A DNA stretch of 64,000 nt. Origin: Parabacteroides distasonis. Lineage in GTDB: Bacteria; Bacteroidota; Bacteroidia; Bacteroidales; Tannerellaceae. Below the pieces are notes generated by a model. That model was not told where the DNA came from. It searched no databases and saw only the letters and a program-made list of their open reading frames with translations. Made by a program: the position numbers and the translations under genes. The stretch lies in NCBI GenBank assembly GCA_021531775.1, contig JAFBIU010000002.1:1-64000 (forward strand). The letters are read 5' to 3'. Positions 54,858-63,563 of this stretch are shown piece by piece; positions within the stretch are counted from its first letter, which is position 1; each line of letters opens with the position of its first letter.

Positions 54858-54929
54858 AAAAAATCGGATAAAAAAATGACTACGCTATTTGTTCTCTCGT
54901 GATTCGCTGAAGCCTGTACGCATATTCGC

Positions 54930-55340
54930 TTAGGCCAGCAAACAGGGAGGAGCACGTAGCCCCCCTGCATCAGCTATCCAGACGCCATGCAGTGATTCAA
55001 GATAGACAGGCTCTTGCCCTCGGGAAACAGATTGGTGCAAGAGTGCCAATTCAGGGTAAATGTATTCAAAAAGCGTCATCAACGGGACCCAAAAGAGATG
55101 CAGGTCTCCACCATGTGACGAAGAAGTATCGTTCGATAAAACAGCCAAGTTGTGTCCTTCACATCCACAATCATGGGTCGATTCATGCTCATCATCCGGA
55201 TCTTCTCCCTGTTCCGTCAGGGAGATACAACAGGGCCGCCCATCCTCGTGATGATGATGGGGCACGATCACCGACATCAGCATGACCAAACTGGCCAACA
55301 GGAGACCGTAACGCATGATGTTTTGTTGAATCCGTTTCAT
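54930..55340 (-). CDS. Small His/Cys-rich envelope protein (DUF6769-like)
   Basis: From the ATG at 55340 this encodes 136 residues; an alternative ATG at 55316 (MRYGLLLASLV) would fit the promoter better, since the -7 element ends only 10 bases before 55340. A signal peptide is followed by PHHHHEDGRPCC, DCGCEGH and a hydrophobic segment (LFWVPLMTLFEYI), ending RAPPCLLA. The His and Cys clusters suggest metal binding. Proteins of this size and ending commonly open Bacteroidota cus/czc operons. Its precise role, perhaps metal sensing or delivery, is unknown. Confidence 0.75.
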   Translation of the reverse strand: MKRIQQNIMRYGLLLASLVMLMSVIVPHHHHEDGRPCCISLTEQGEDPDDEHESTHDCGCEGHNLAVLSNDTSSSHGGDLHLFWVPLMTLFEYIYPELALLHQSVSRGQEPVYLESLHGVWIADAGGLRAPPCLLA

Positions 55341-55349
55341 TTCTGTGGG

Positions 55350-55387
55350 CAAAGATAACGATTGTAAACGATAATCCACTACTTTTG
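55350..55387. promoter_or_regulatory. Divergent -7 elements between the efflux operon and the lactonase gene
   Basis: Minus strand TATCTTTG (55357-55350) faces the efflux operon; plus strand TACTTTTG (55380-55387) faces the lactonase gene. Neither has a convincing -33 box, which may mean an activator or alternative sigma factor is used. The two promoters share less than 40 bp. Confidence 0.55.
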
Positions 55388-55416
55388 TGCATTGAATCTA
55401 CTTTTTCTTTTTGAAT

Positions 55417-56550
55417 ATGAATTTTTATCGATTAATGATTATGGGACTTATCGGCTGTTCATTGACCGCTTGTTCAGACAAACAAGCATCCCAGCCAACG
55501 GATTCATCGTTGGATTTACTCATTGGTTCGTATGCTGAAGCGGCTACGGAGGGTCTTCAACTCTATCGTTTCGACCCAGCCAAGGGAGAGGCGACAAAAG
55601 TACGTGCCTTTACGGGTATTCAAGATCCCTCCTATCAGGCTTGGAATGCGGATGGATCACGGCTCTACTCTGTCAGTGAGACGAATACAGACCAGGCCAG
55701 CCTGGTTGCCTATCGCTTTGACAAGGCTTCGGGCGAACTCACGCGTATCAATGAACAACTGACCCACGGTACTGCCCCTTGCTATGTGTGGGTGGACAGT
55801 CAAGGCCGACTGGCTGTAACAGCCAACTACAACGGAGGCAGCATCAGTGCCTTCCCTATCCAGGCAGACGGTTCCTTACAACCGGCTGAGGTGATTGCAT
55901 TCGAAGGGGGAACGCCCGGATCGGAACGCCAGAGTGCGCCCCATCTGCATTGCATCTATGCGTCGCCCGATGAGCACTATCTCTATGCGAATGATTTGGG
56001 CACCGACCGCATCCATAAGTTCGAGTTGGTGGCTTCGGAAACAGGTTTGCGCCTGCAACCGGGAACACCGGCCTTCTTCCAATTGCCGGCTGGTGAAGGT
56101 CCGCGCCATACGACGTTTCATCCGAATGGTCGTTGGGCCTATCTGATCGGTGAACTCTCCGGCCATGTGACCTTCCTGCGTTACGAAGATGGTAACCTGA
56201 CACCCGTACAGACCATCGAAGCAGACTCGCTGCATGCGGCCGGTAGTGCCGACATTCACATCACTCCGGACGGACGCTTCCTTTATGCTTCCAACCGGTT
56301 GCAAGGTGACGGCATCGCCATCTTCTCCATTGATCAGGCAACGGGCGAACTGACAAAGGTGGGTTATCAGTTGACGGGCATTCATCCGCGCAACTTCCTC
56401 ATCACACCCGATGGGAAATTCCTGCTGTGTGCTTGTCGCGACAGCGATCTGACGCAAATCTTCTCCATCGATCCAGAGACGGGCTTGCTGACTGATACGG
56501 GTCGTTCCATTGCCAGCAGCAAACCGGTTTGCTTGAAGTTCAGACCCTAA
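55417..56550 (+). CDS. Seven-bladed propeller lactonase (6-phosphogluconolactonase type) lipoprotein
   Basis: From the ATG at 55417 this encodes 377 residues. A lipoprotein signal (IGCSLTACSDKQ) precedes a YbhE/Pgl-type beta-propeller: LLIGSYAEAATEGLQLYRFD, GTAPCYVWVDSQGRLAVTAN, APHLHCIYASPDEHYLYAND, PRHTTFHPNGRWAYLIGELS, and HPRNFLITPDGKFLLCACRD. Cytosolic members hydrolyse 6-phosphogluconolactone; a secreted lipoprotein version more likely acts on other sugar lactones. It is a single gene, convergent with the amidase and separated by a strong terminator. Confidence 0.88.
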   Translation: MNFYRLMIMGLIGCSLTACSDKQASQPTDSSLDLLIGSYAEAATEGLQLYRFDPAKGEATKVRAFTGIQDPSYQAWNADGSRLYSVSETNTDQASLVAYRFDKASGELTRINEQLTHGTAPCYVWVDSQGRLAVTANYNGGSISAFPIQADGSLQPAEVIAFEGGTPGSERQSAPHLHCIYASPDEHYLYANDLGTDRIHKFELVASETGLRLQPGTPAFFQLPAGEGPRHTTFHPNGRWAYLIGELSGHVTFLRYEDGNLTPVQTIEADSLHAAGSADIHITPDGRFLYASNRLQGDGIAIFSIDQATGELTKVGYQLTGIHPRNFLITPDGKFLLCACRDSDLTQIFSIDPETGLLTDTGRSIASSKPVCLKFRP

Positions 56551-56563
56551 CAGATTAAAGACA

Positions 56564-56616
56564 ACATAGTCTCTCCGTTCCTCCAGCGTGTATAGGTAGG
56601 AACGAAGAGACTATGT
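56564..56616. terminator. Bidirectional terminator between lactonase and amidase genes
   Basis: Arms 56564-56582 and 56598-56616 are 19 bases each with one mismatch (ACATAGTCTCT / AGAGACTATGT). It lies between convergent genes. Confidence 0.85.
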
Positions 56617-56634
56617 ATAGCTTAGCTAAGCGTT

Positions 56635-57444
56635 CTATTTCTTGTACTTCTTATAATCGGCGACGAATCCTTCGCACATCCAGTTGGCCAATGCCTGGCG
56701 ATTGTTGCTCAACACCAACCGTTGCTGGTCGAAACTGTTCTGGATGTTGCCCAACTCGACAAAGAGCGAGACGGGATTGGTATTGTTCAACACATACAGA
56801 CTGCGCGAACTGACTGTCCCGGTAAAGCCGCGGCCGGGCTGATGCTTCTTGTATTTGTTGGCGAATGTCTGCCTCATCTGTTTGGCCAGCTTTTCCCCCT
56901 GTTTGTTTTTCGTCTTGTAATAAAAGAACACATCGGTCTGTTGGCCTTTGCTCCGGCTGTCAATATGAACAAAGAGTGCCCGTTTATAAGTGTACTTCTC
57001 CTTCTTGGCAAGCCGATTGATGGCAGCGGAGCGTTGATTCAATCGTTTGACCTGATTCAGAGGAATAGGCTGGCCCATACAGGTCTCGCGCTTGCTATTG
57101 GGCAGATATTTCACATCGCGGATTCCATCTTTCGCATCCTGAATGATGATGTGTACGGTGGCCCCTCGCATGAGCAGGTTACGGGCCAACCGCAAGACAA
57201 TGTCATAGGCATACTCATCTTCGTGCAACTGATGTTTGCCCACCCGACCGATGGCGCCCGGATCGGGTCCGCCATGACCACTCACCAAGTAAAAACAGGC
57301 ACCTTTCAACTCTTGCGAAGTCACCGTGTAATTGGCCAAGGCCTTGCCGAACAGCGGTTCCTTCCCCTTCTTTTGTGCGGCCAGCGGTGACAGTGCCATC
57401 ACCCAAAGAGCCAAGCAGATATAACAGGTTACTCTCCACCTCAT
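56635..57444 (-). CDS. N-acetylmuramoyl-L-alanine amidase (AmiC family)
   Basis: This encodes 269 residues with a signal peptide ending near LSPLAAQ. Amidase_3 motifs: FYLVSGHGGPDPGAIG with the first zinc His, LHEDEYAYDIVLRLARNLLM with Glu, ALFVHIDSRSKGQ with the second His, and VSLFVELGNIQN with the catalytic Glu. It cleaves the bond between muramic acid and the stem peptide, acting in cell separation or wall turnover. Its start overlaps the stop of the upstream exonuclease gene by four bases (ATGA). Confidence 0.92.
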   Translation of the reverse strand: MRWRVTCYICLALWVMALSPLAAQKKGKEPLFGKALANYTVTSQELKGACFYLVSGHGGPDPGAIGRVGKHQLHEDEYAYDIVLRLARNLLMRGATVHIIIQDAKDGIRDVKYLPNSKRETCMGQPIPLNQVKRLNQRSAAINRLAKKEKYTYKRALFVHIDSRSKGQQTDVFFYYKTKNKQGEKLAKQMRQTFANKYKKHQPGRGFTGTVSSRSLYVLNNTNPVSLFVELGNIQNSFDQQRLVLSNNRQALANWMCEGFVADYKKYKK

Positions 57445-58010
57445 GGCTGCGTCAGTTTATCGTAAATGGCTTTCGTAAGCTGGATGTCGTACGATGCATC
57501 GTGCAACAGATTTGGGTCCAACTGGATGCCTAATGTACGGGCAACGGTCTCCTGCTTGAAATCGATCATCTGCTTCCGCTTGGCCAACAGGTGTTGGGTG
57601 GCCAACACCATCACATCGATGCTGTTTACCCAGAACCACGAATAGAAATAATTATCACCGTTCTGCACGAAGAAGGCTTTCAGGAAAGCATTGTCGAACG
57701 AGGCGTTGTTGTAGCCCACCAAAAAGAAGCGGTCCTGCTTGTTGTACTTATCGACATACTTGCCCAACAGCTGCACCAATTGCTGATAGACAGTTTGCAT
57801 GGGCGGATAAGCAAAAATCTGCTCGCGGGTCACGTGGCAGACATCGAGGGCCTGCTGATCCACTTCACATTTCGGATGTGGACAGACATGGAAATTGAAG
57901 GTCTCTTTCGTCTCGCCATCAATCACCACTGCACCACTGATCTGATGGATTCCGTTCCGCCAATATTTGATACCGGTTGTCTCCAGGTCAAAAAATAGCA
58001 ATTTCATCAT
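57441..58010 (-). CDS. DEDDh 3'-5' exonuclease (DnaQ-like)
   Basis: From ATG at 58010 (or 58007) this encodes 189 residues. Exo I motif LLFFDLETTGI, Exo II GYNNASFDNAFL and Exo III HDASYDIQLT are all present, giving the D-E-D-D-h set. It resembles free-standing DnaQ/RNase T-type enzymes acting on DNA or RNA 3' ends. A longer reading from 58121 has a non-conserved N-terminus and is rejected. It is co-transcribed with the amidase, an unusual partner. Confidence 0.9.
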   Translation of the reverse strand: MMKLLFFDLETTGIKYWRNGIHQISGAVVIDGETKETFNFHVCPHPKCEVDQQALDVCHVTREQIFAYPPMQTVYQQLVQLLGKYVDKYNKQDRFFLVGYNNASFDNAFLKAFFVQNGDNYFYSWFWVNSIDVMVLATQHLLAKRKQMIDFKQETVARTLGIQLDPNLLHDASYDIQLTKAIYDKLTQP

Positions 58011-58093
58011 TTTGTTTGTTAGATTCCATTCGTTGAAACGTGGCAAATATAACGAAAAACCCGGATTCCCCATGCATTTGCTACAACTTTCAT

Positions 58094-58185
58094 AAATCTT
58101 ACTACCACGAGGATGCAACAATTGCTATCACGGGGGTCTAACAATTGCTACTACGGGGATCTAACAATTGCTACTACGCGTGGTA
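58094..58185. repeat. 23-nt intergenic tandem repeat array
   Basis: Units of 23 nt begin AACAATTGCTA at 58117, 58140 and 58163, with a degenerate unit at 58094 that keeps the ACTACCACGAGG half. The last unit contains a near-palindrome (GCTACTACGCGTGGTAGC). Same period and design as the arrays at 931-1220 and 44100-44194. The array lies in the 336-bp gap 58011-58346. Confidence 0.85.
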
Positions 58186-58315
58186 GCAAAATCGCCTCGG
58201 TGAATAACTCCAAAAACAGTCATGCAACTCACTGTCCCATAACTTCATCGTATGATGACAGCGGAAACAGGCTCACGTGAGAAAGGAAAATGCACACTGT
58301 ATGTTGTTTTTTCTA

Positions 58316-58323
58316 TATATTTG
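58316..58323 (+). promoter_or_regulatory. -7 element of the YdjC/beta-lactamase fusion gene
   Basis: TATATTTG, 23 bases before the ATG at 58347; it decides that start over the ATG at 58290 that lies upstream of it. No -33 match. Confidence 0.6.
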
Positions 58324-58346
58324 TAACCATTAAAGATTATTCCGCC

Positions 58347-60194
58347 ATGCGTACAATTCAGAAAATCATGTTGGGTGGCATGCTTTGCTCCACCTCCCTG
58401 TCCCTTTGGGCACAGAGTTCCTCCCCACGTCTGATCGTCCGTGCAGACGACATGGGATCATTTCACAGTGCAAATGTAGCTTGCATCGAGGGCTACACGA
58501 AAGGTATTGAAACCTGCATCGAAGTGATGGCCGTCACCCCCTGGTTTCCAGAGGCTGTTAAGATGCTACAACAACATCCCGGCGTGGATGTGGGATTACA
58601 CCTCACAATCACCAGCGAATGGGACCATATCAAATGGCGTCCGCTGACCCATTGCCCCAGTCTGACCGATACCAACGGTTACTTCCTGCCGATGATGTCT
58701 CCCAATCCGGCCTACCCCGGTCTCTCCATCCAAGAAAGCCAATGGAAACTGGAAGAGATCGAACAGGAGGCTCGTGCCCAAATTGAACTGGCACTCAAGA
58801 ATATTCCGCAGATCAGCCACATCTCAGGCCACATGTTCTCAACCGGTTTCGATCCGCAGGTAGTGAGCTTGATGAGACGGTTGGCCGAAGAGTATCACTT
58901 GCCTGTCGTCGATGGAGGTGATGCCCAGGAGAGGTACCAGTTTACTTACAAAGGGTACGACGGTCCCTCCAAGACACCCGCCGAGAAAGAGGCCAGCTTC
59001 ATCCGGATGCTCGACAAGCTGGAACCGGGCAAGACCTATATGTTTCTCGACCATCCGGCCTACAACGATGCAGAGATGCAAACCGTAGGTCATGTGGGCT
59101 ACGAACAGGTGGCGACCGACCGCCAAGGAGTCACCGAACTTTTCACCAGTCTGCGTGTGAAGCAGGCATTGGAGGAGAAGGGCATTGAACGGATCAGCTA
59201 CAACGACCTGACCAAGTCCCTGCCGCGCGGAGAGGCTTCGAAGAAGTTGGACAAGGCTTTTGCCAACTACCTGAAAGCGGTCGAACAGACTCCTGGACAG
59301 GATCTGCACAGTGTCATGATCGTGCAGCATGGACAGGTAGTCAAGGAGCAATGGTTAGGCGAAGGGGACAAGCACACACCCCACATCCTGAACTCCGTCA
59401 GCAAGACCTTTACAGCCACAGCGGTCGGATTGGCCATCGAAGAGGGATTGATTCATCTGGATGACAAAGTGATCTCTTTCTTCCCCGACGAATGTCCGGC
59501 TATCATCAACGATAACCTGAAGAAAATGGAGATCCGCCATCTGCTCACCATGTCATCCGGTCACGATGTCGATCCGTCGGACGTCACGCGCAACGGTGAT
59601 CCGAACGCCAATTGGGCTAAGCTCTTCTTGGCGGGTCCGATCGTGCATGAACCGGGTACAGAGTTCGTATATAACAGCTTGGGCACCTATATGCTGTCGG
59701 CCATCATCCAAAAGGTGACTGGTCAGAAACTGATCGATTATCTCTACCCGCGTCTGTTCCGTCCGCTGGGTATTGTAGGCGCACGTTGGCAAGAGAGTCC
59801 GCAAGGCATCAACACAGGTGGATGGGGACTTTACCTCAAAACCGAAGACCTCGCGAAGTTGGGCCAGCTAATCCTCAACAAAGGCGTATGGCAAGGCAAA
59901 CAGATCGTACCGGCTCATTGGATCGAAGAGGCAACCACGTCACACATTGCTTCATTACCGGCCGGTGTAAAACGTGAGAACCTGAAAGTGAAGCCGAAAG
60001 ACAGTGATTGGTTGCAGGGTTATGGCTATCAGATGTGGCGTTGCCGTCACGGAGGTGTCCGTGCCGATGGAGCCTGGGGACAATACATCATCATCTTACC
60101 CGAGAAAGATGCCGTCATTGCCACCACTGCACACATTGGTGATATGCAAGCCGAAATCAACCTCATCTGGAAATATTTGTTGCCGGCGCTCTAA
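58347..60194 (+). CDS. Secreted fusion of YdjC/ChbG-like deacetylase and serine beta-lactamase-type hydrolase
   Basis: From ATG at 58347 this encodes 615 residues with a signal peptide ending near SLSLWAQSS. Residues about 25-300 are YdjC/ChbG-like: LIVRADDMGSFHSANVACIE with the metal Asp pair, GVDVGLHLTITSEWDHIKW, and ISHISGHMF. Such enzymes remove acetyl groups from chito-oligosaccharides or related amino sugars. Residues about 315-615 are a class C beta-lactamase/esterase fold: Ser350-Val-Ser-Lys353, YNSLGTYMLSAI with the Tyr-x-x motif, and CRHGGVRADGAWGQY as the third motif. Both halves keep their active-site residues, so two hydrolytic steps on one substrate, such as deacetylation plus de-esterification, are plausible. 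A role in antibiotic resistance is not implied. Confidence 0.88.
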   Translation: MRTIQKIMLGGMLCSTSLSLWAQSSSPRLIVRADDMGSFHSANVACIEGYTKGIETCIEVMAVTPWFPEAVKMLQQHPGVDVGLHLTITSEWDHIKWRPLTHCPSLTDTNGYFLPMMSPNPAYPGLSIQESQWKLEEIEQEARAQIELALKNIPQISHISGHMFSTGFDPQVVSLMRRLAEEYHLPVVDGGDAQERYQFTYKGYDGPSKTPAEKEASFIRMLDKLEPGKTYMFLDHPAYNDAEMQTVGHVGYEQVATDRQGVTELFTSLRVKQALEEKGIERISYNDLTKSLPRGEASKKLDKAFANYLKAVEQTPGQDLHSVMIVQHGQVVKEQWLGEGDKHTPHILNSVSKTFTATAVGLAIEEGLIHLDDKVISFFPDECPAIINDNLKKMEIRHLLTMSSGHDVDPSDVTRNGDPNANWAKLFLAGPIVHEPGTEFVYNSLGTYMLSAIIQKVTGQKLIDYLYPRLFRPLGIVGARWQESPQGINTGGWGLYLKTEDLAKLGQLILNKGVWQGKQIVPAHWIEEATTSHIASLPAGVKRENLKVKPKDSDWLQGYGYQMWRCRHGGVRADGAWGQYIIILPEKDAVIATTAHIGDMQAEINLIWKYLLPAL

Positions 60195-60281
60195 ACATCC
60201 GATAAAGTCCTCCCCGATCTAACCAAAACATCAATCGTCGGGATGATTGAATAATTTGGACTTGTCGCTTGGTTGGCTAAA

Positions 60282-60335
60282 CTCAAATCGGTCATTAGGA
60301 GGAACAAATATCATCTGCTAATTGACCGATTTGAG
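60282..60335. repeat. Long inverted repeat at the edge of the defence region
   Basis: CTCAAATCGGTCATTAG (60282-60298) is inverted at 60318-60335 with one extra base, around a 19-base loop. No T-run follows. The rest of 60195-60816 is AT-rich and holds no convincing gene or promoter. The repeat may mark an element end, a regulator site or an RNA hairpin. Confidence 0.6.
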
Positions 60336-60557
60336 ATAAAATGAAAGAGAGTATTTTAGTCAATTAGATAAAAGTACCAATAATCATATGATCATTTAAC
60401 GCTCTATTACGAACTTAAACTGTTAAATTTTCTTATTTAAAAGGATTAATACGCTTAGAAATGGTCGATACAGTAAATAAATAGTAACTTTAAGCGCTAA
60501 TAATTGGTCATGGCAAGTTAAAACAATAATATACCATGTACCTTAAAACAAATAAAT

Positions 60558-60680
60558 ATGAACAACAATAGAATAAAAACAGATCACGACAGAAGCACAC
60601 AATGCTCACAGGACAAATATAAACACCATCACCCTAAAGTCAGTCTTCGATTCAAGGAGCAATGGCATGGACTTATCTAA
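60558..60680 (+). CDS. Very small uncertain ORF upstream of zorA
   Basis: This 40-residue frame (MNNNRIKTDHDRSTQCSQDK, then YKHHHPKVSLRFKEQWHGLI) lies in the 622-bp AT-rich gap before zorA. It has a His/Lys-rich composition and no recognised family or clear promoter. It could be a remnant of an older gene or chance. Confidence 0.2.
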   Translation: MNNNRIKTDHDRSTQCSQDKYKHHHPKVSLRFKEQWHGLI

Positions 60681-60816
60681 TCTTGAACTGGTGTGAAACA
60701 GATTTATCATACAAGTTCCATGTTGCACTGCTAACAACAGCATAACTTGATTCGGATAAAAGGAAAACAAATCAAGAAGATGTCAAGAATTTTGTAAACT
60801 ATAAATCATAAAAGGT

Positions 60817-62841
60817 ATGGTCGTTTTAAACATACATGAAATATTCAATGCACGACTCACAACAGAATTATTCCTGTTATTCATTGCAGGTGTATTTCTA
60901 ATCTATGCTTACCAGGCACTCAAAGTGTATATTCTCTTTCAGAAAATCAGGGATGCCTCTGAAAACAAGGATACACTGTCTGAACTGGAAAAGACAAAGC
61001 TGGCTTCCATAGCAAAAGCATACAAAAATACAATCTGTATCGATATAACTGGAAAGATGCAGACTAACACGCTCGCCTCTGACTTGTTTTCAGATTTTAG
61101 TGCATGCAGTGCATACAGTATCAATCTGAGGCAGTTAGACACTGCATCTGGGACATTGGTTGGATTAGGTCTGTTAGGAACATTCTTAGGATTGACTCTC
61201 GGTATTAAGGATTTTGACAGTTCTTCTTCACAACAGATCCAAAATAGTATAGAGTTACTGTTAGGAGGTATGGGAACCGCTTTCATTACTTCCTTGTTAG
61301 GAATGGCGCTTTCTTTGGCTTATACCATATTGGACAAATATGCTCGGAATAAGCTTTCCAAACAACTATATATCATGAACCAAAAGCTAGATGCTGAATA
61401 TTATATAGATGATAGAACGCTTGATGATTTGAACGAACAGGCTTTGGCAAAATCAATGGCAGAATCTATGCGGGAAGCGGTTAGATCTGAGGTGCAAAAA
61501 ATACTCAATACACTCAATGAAAAGTTGGCGTACACTAATGAATCAGGCGAGACAACAACCGTCGGTAACGCCATAAGGGAAATATTGTCAGAGAATCAAG
61601 AGCAATCAAAAGCCTTAAAGTCATTCTCAACAGATCTCGCTATCGAATTAAATAACGGATTTGATGAAGCGCTTTCTCGGCAAATGCAACAAAAAATCCT
61701 CCCGCTTATGGAGAATGTGGATATCACAACAAAGGCCATTGTGGAACACATTGACAAAATGGCAGATCTGGTAGCCTCCCCTGCGATAGACATGATACAG
61801 CAAGTGGTAGAAGAATTAAAGAACAGCATGACTACCTTGATGAAAGATTTTACAGCTGGGTTATCCGGCTCTGCTACAACCGAGTTAGAAGAACTTGCTC
61901 ACCAATTGAGCGTAGCTGCGAAGTCCATGGGAGACTTTCCCTCGCACATGTCACAAATTACTGCAACCCTGCAAGCAACTATTGGAGAAGTTAAATTGGC
62001 TGTATCGGAAATCTCAAACACGTCAGCCAATGCCAATTCACAAGCTATGCAAAAGATGCAAGAGCAAATCACCTTTGCGACAGGGGCAATCAGCGAGTCT
62101 ATTGTACAAGTTAAGGAGGTAATGACAGGCATTACGAATAACTCACAACAAAAAAGTGAGCAAATGATTGCAAAAATAGCTGAAGCATCCGAAAAGATGG
62201 GAATTTTCTTAACAGAAACCGTCTCATCCATTTCAAGTACTATCCAACAACAATTGAAAGGTATAACAGATGATATTAGTAATAAACAGACAGGTCTTAT
62301 TTCGCTTCAAGAAGAGACAACCGAACAGACCCGAAATATATTGGTAACGTTCAATGCCAGTCTTGAACGTTTGGAACGCATAAATGTTTTTGTTTCAGAA
62401 ATTATGAATTTGTTCCAACAGGCTCAAGGCCAGATTTCAGGAAGTACTGCACATCTTCAATCCATCACAAGCGATATGAAAATGGCCTCTCAGATACTCA
62501 GCCATAATCAAAGTGAATACCTGCTCAAAGCTGAGGAGATGCAGCTGAAGAACAGTCAAAGCATCAATACCGTAACAGAATTGTTGAAGAACTCTGGAGA
62601 ACTGTCCCAAGATTATGCTCAGCAATTCATTGTCATCCAAGAAGGTCTTGGTAGTGTCTTCCAAGAATTGCAAAGAGGTCTCTCCGAATACAGCCGTACA
62701 GTTGAAGAATCGACAAAGAACTACCTGACGCAGTACAGTACTAGTTTGACAAATACAGCTGATGCACTCTCCAGCACCATTCAGCAATTGTATGAAGTGG
62801 TGGAAACACTCATGGAAACTTTAAACAATAAGAAGAAATAA
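60817..62841 (+). CDS. zorA: Zorya defence protein ZorA (proton-channel subunit with long tail)
   Basis: This encodes 674 residues. Three hydrophobic segments (about 17-38, 112-130, 150-172) include GTLVGLGLLGTFLGLTLGI and GGMGTAFITSLLGMALSLAY, the MotA/TolQ/ExbB core with conserved Thr/Gly. Residues about 200-674 are a long helical, Gln/Ser/Thr-rich coiled coil (many EXXXL and Q-rich heptads). This is the ZorA layout: a membrane proton channel with a cytoplasmic tail of several hundred residues that is thought to signal phage detection to effectors. zorB follows after 2 bases. TolQ/ExbB is excluded by the tail length. Base composition is visibly more AT-rich than the flanking genes, fitting horizontal transfer. 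Confidence 0.88.
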   Translation: MVVLNIHEIFNARLTTELFLLFIAGVFLIYAYQALKVYILFQKIRDASENKDTLSELEKTKLASIAKAYKNTICIDITGKMQTNTLASDLFSDFSACSAYSINLRQLDTASGTLVGLGLLGTFLGLTLGIKDFDSSSSQQIQNSIELLLGGMGTAFITSLLGMALSLAYTILDKYARNKLSKQLYIMNQKLDAEYYIDDRTLDDLNEQALAKSMAESMREAVRSEVQKILNTLNEKLAYTNESGETTTVGNAIREILSENQEQSKALKSFSTDLAIELNNGFDEALSRQMQQKILPLMENVDITTKAIVEHIDKMADLVASPAIDMIQQVVEELKNSMTTLMKDFTAGLSGSATTELEELAHQLSVAAKSMGDFPSHMSQITATLQATIGEVKLAVSEISNTSANANSQAMQKMQEQITFATGAISESIVQVKEVMTGITNNSQQKSEQMIAKIAEASEKMGIFLTETVSSISSTIQQQLKGITDDISNKQTGLISLQEETTEQTRNILVTFNASLERLERINVFVSEIMNLFQQAQGQISGSTAHLQSITSDMKMASQILSHNQSEYLLKAEEMQLKNSQSINTVTELLKNSGELSQDYAQQFIVIQEGLGSVFQELQRGLSEYSRTVEESTKNYLTQYSTSLTNTADALSSTIQQLYEVVETLMETLNNKKK

Positions 62842-62843
62842 CC

Positions 62844-63563
62844 ATGAGTAAGAGACAAAACATCACCTACGAAAGTAAAGAGGAGAACGCTTTTTCTCTC
62901 TCTACCGGGGACCTTATGGCAGGCCTTCTGTTCATCTTCATTCTTTTGCTAATGGGGGCGATGCTGCAAGTTCAAGAAACTGCTGACCAACTGAAAGAAC
63001 GAGCAGAAGAAGATAAACGGATTGTACAACGATACGATCAGATCAAGACACAATTATATATAGACTTTAAAGAAGAATTCAAAGAGGATTTGACGGTTTG
63101 GCGTGCTACAATTGATTCAACGTTATGTATTCGATTTCAGGAGCCAGCTATGCTGTTCGACAACAATAAAGCAGAATTGAAACAGCAGTTTAAAATAATT
63201 CTCAATGACTTCTTTCCTCGTTATATCGACCTACTTAGTCGTCCTGAATACAAAGAAAGTATCGTGGAAATCCGTATTGAGGGACATACAGACAGCAACG
63301 GTGAGTATTTTCATAACATGGAGTTATCGCAAAATCGGACACGGACTGTTTTGGAATACTGTTTCGGACTGATGAGCGATGAGCAAATTAATTGGGCTAA
63401 AGCACTGATTACCGCAAATGGGTTATCATCCAGTCAACCTATCATGAAAGACGGATTAGAAATCAAGGAGTTATCGAGAAGAGTAGAATTCCGCGTAAGA
63501 ACCAATGCAGAAAAGCATTTGGAAGAAATCGCGAACAAACGAACTGAATTGAGCTATGAATGA
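62844..63563 (+). CDS. zorB: Zorya defence protein ZorB (MotB/OmpA-like stator subunit)
   Basis: This encodes 239 residues. The N-terminal transmembrane helix STGDLMAGLLFIFILLLMGA carries Asp23, the expected proton-binding residue. Residues about 95-230 form an OmpA-like peptidoglycan-binding domain (IRFQEPAMLFDNNKAELKQQ, RIEGHTDSNGEYFHNMELSQ, SRRVEFRVRTN). With ZorA it forms a proton-driven motor anchored to the cell wall, coupling membrane disturbance by phage to effector activation. It starts 2 bases after zorA and overlaps the next gene by 8 bases, so the three are one operon. Confidence 0.9.
   Translation: MSKRQNITYESKEENAFSLSTGDLMAGLLFIFILLLMGAMLQVQETADQLKERAEEDKRIVQRYDQIKTQLYIDFKEEFKEDLTVWRATIDSTLCIRFQEPAMLFDNNKAELKQQFKIILNDFFPRYIDLLSRPEYKESIVEIRIEGHTDSNGEYFHNMELSQNRTRTVLEYCFGLMSDEQINWAKALITANGLSSSQPIMKDGLEIKELSRRVEFRVRTNAEKHLEEIANKRTELSYE

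Noticed and set aside
58347-60194. Beta-lactam resistance gene
   Set aside because: The serine-hydrolase half is fused to a sugar deacetylase and belongs to the broad class C-like esterase group; resistance cannot be inferred.
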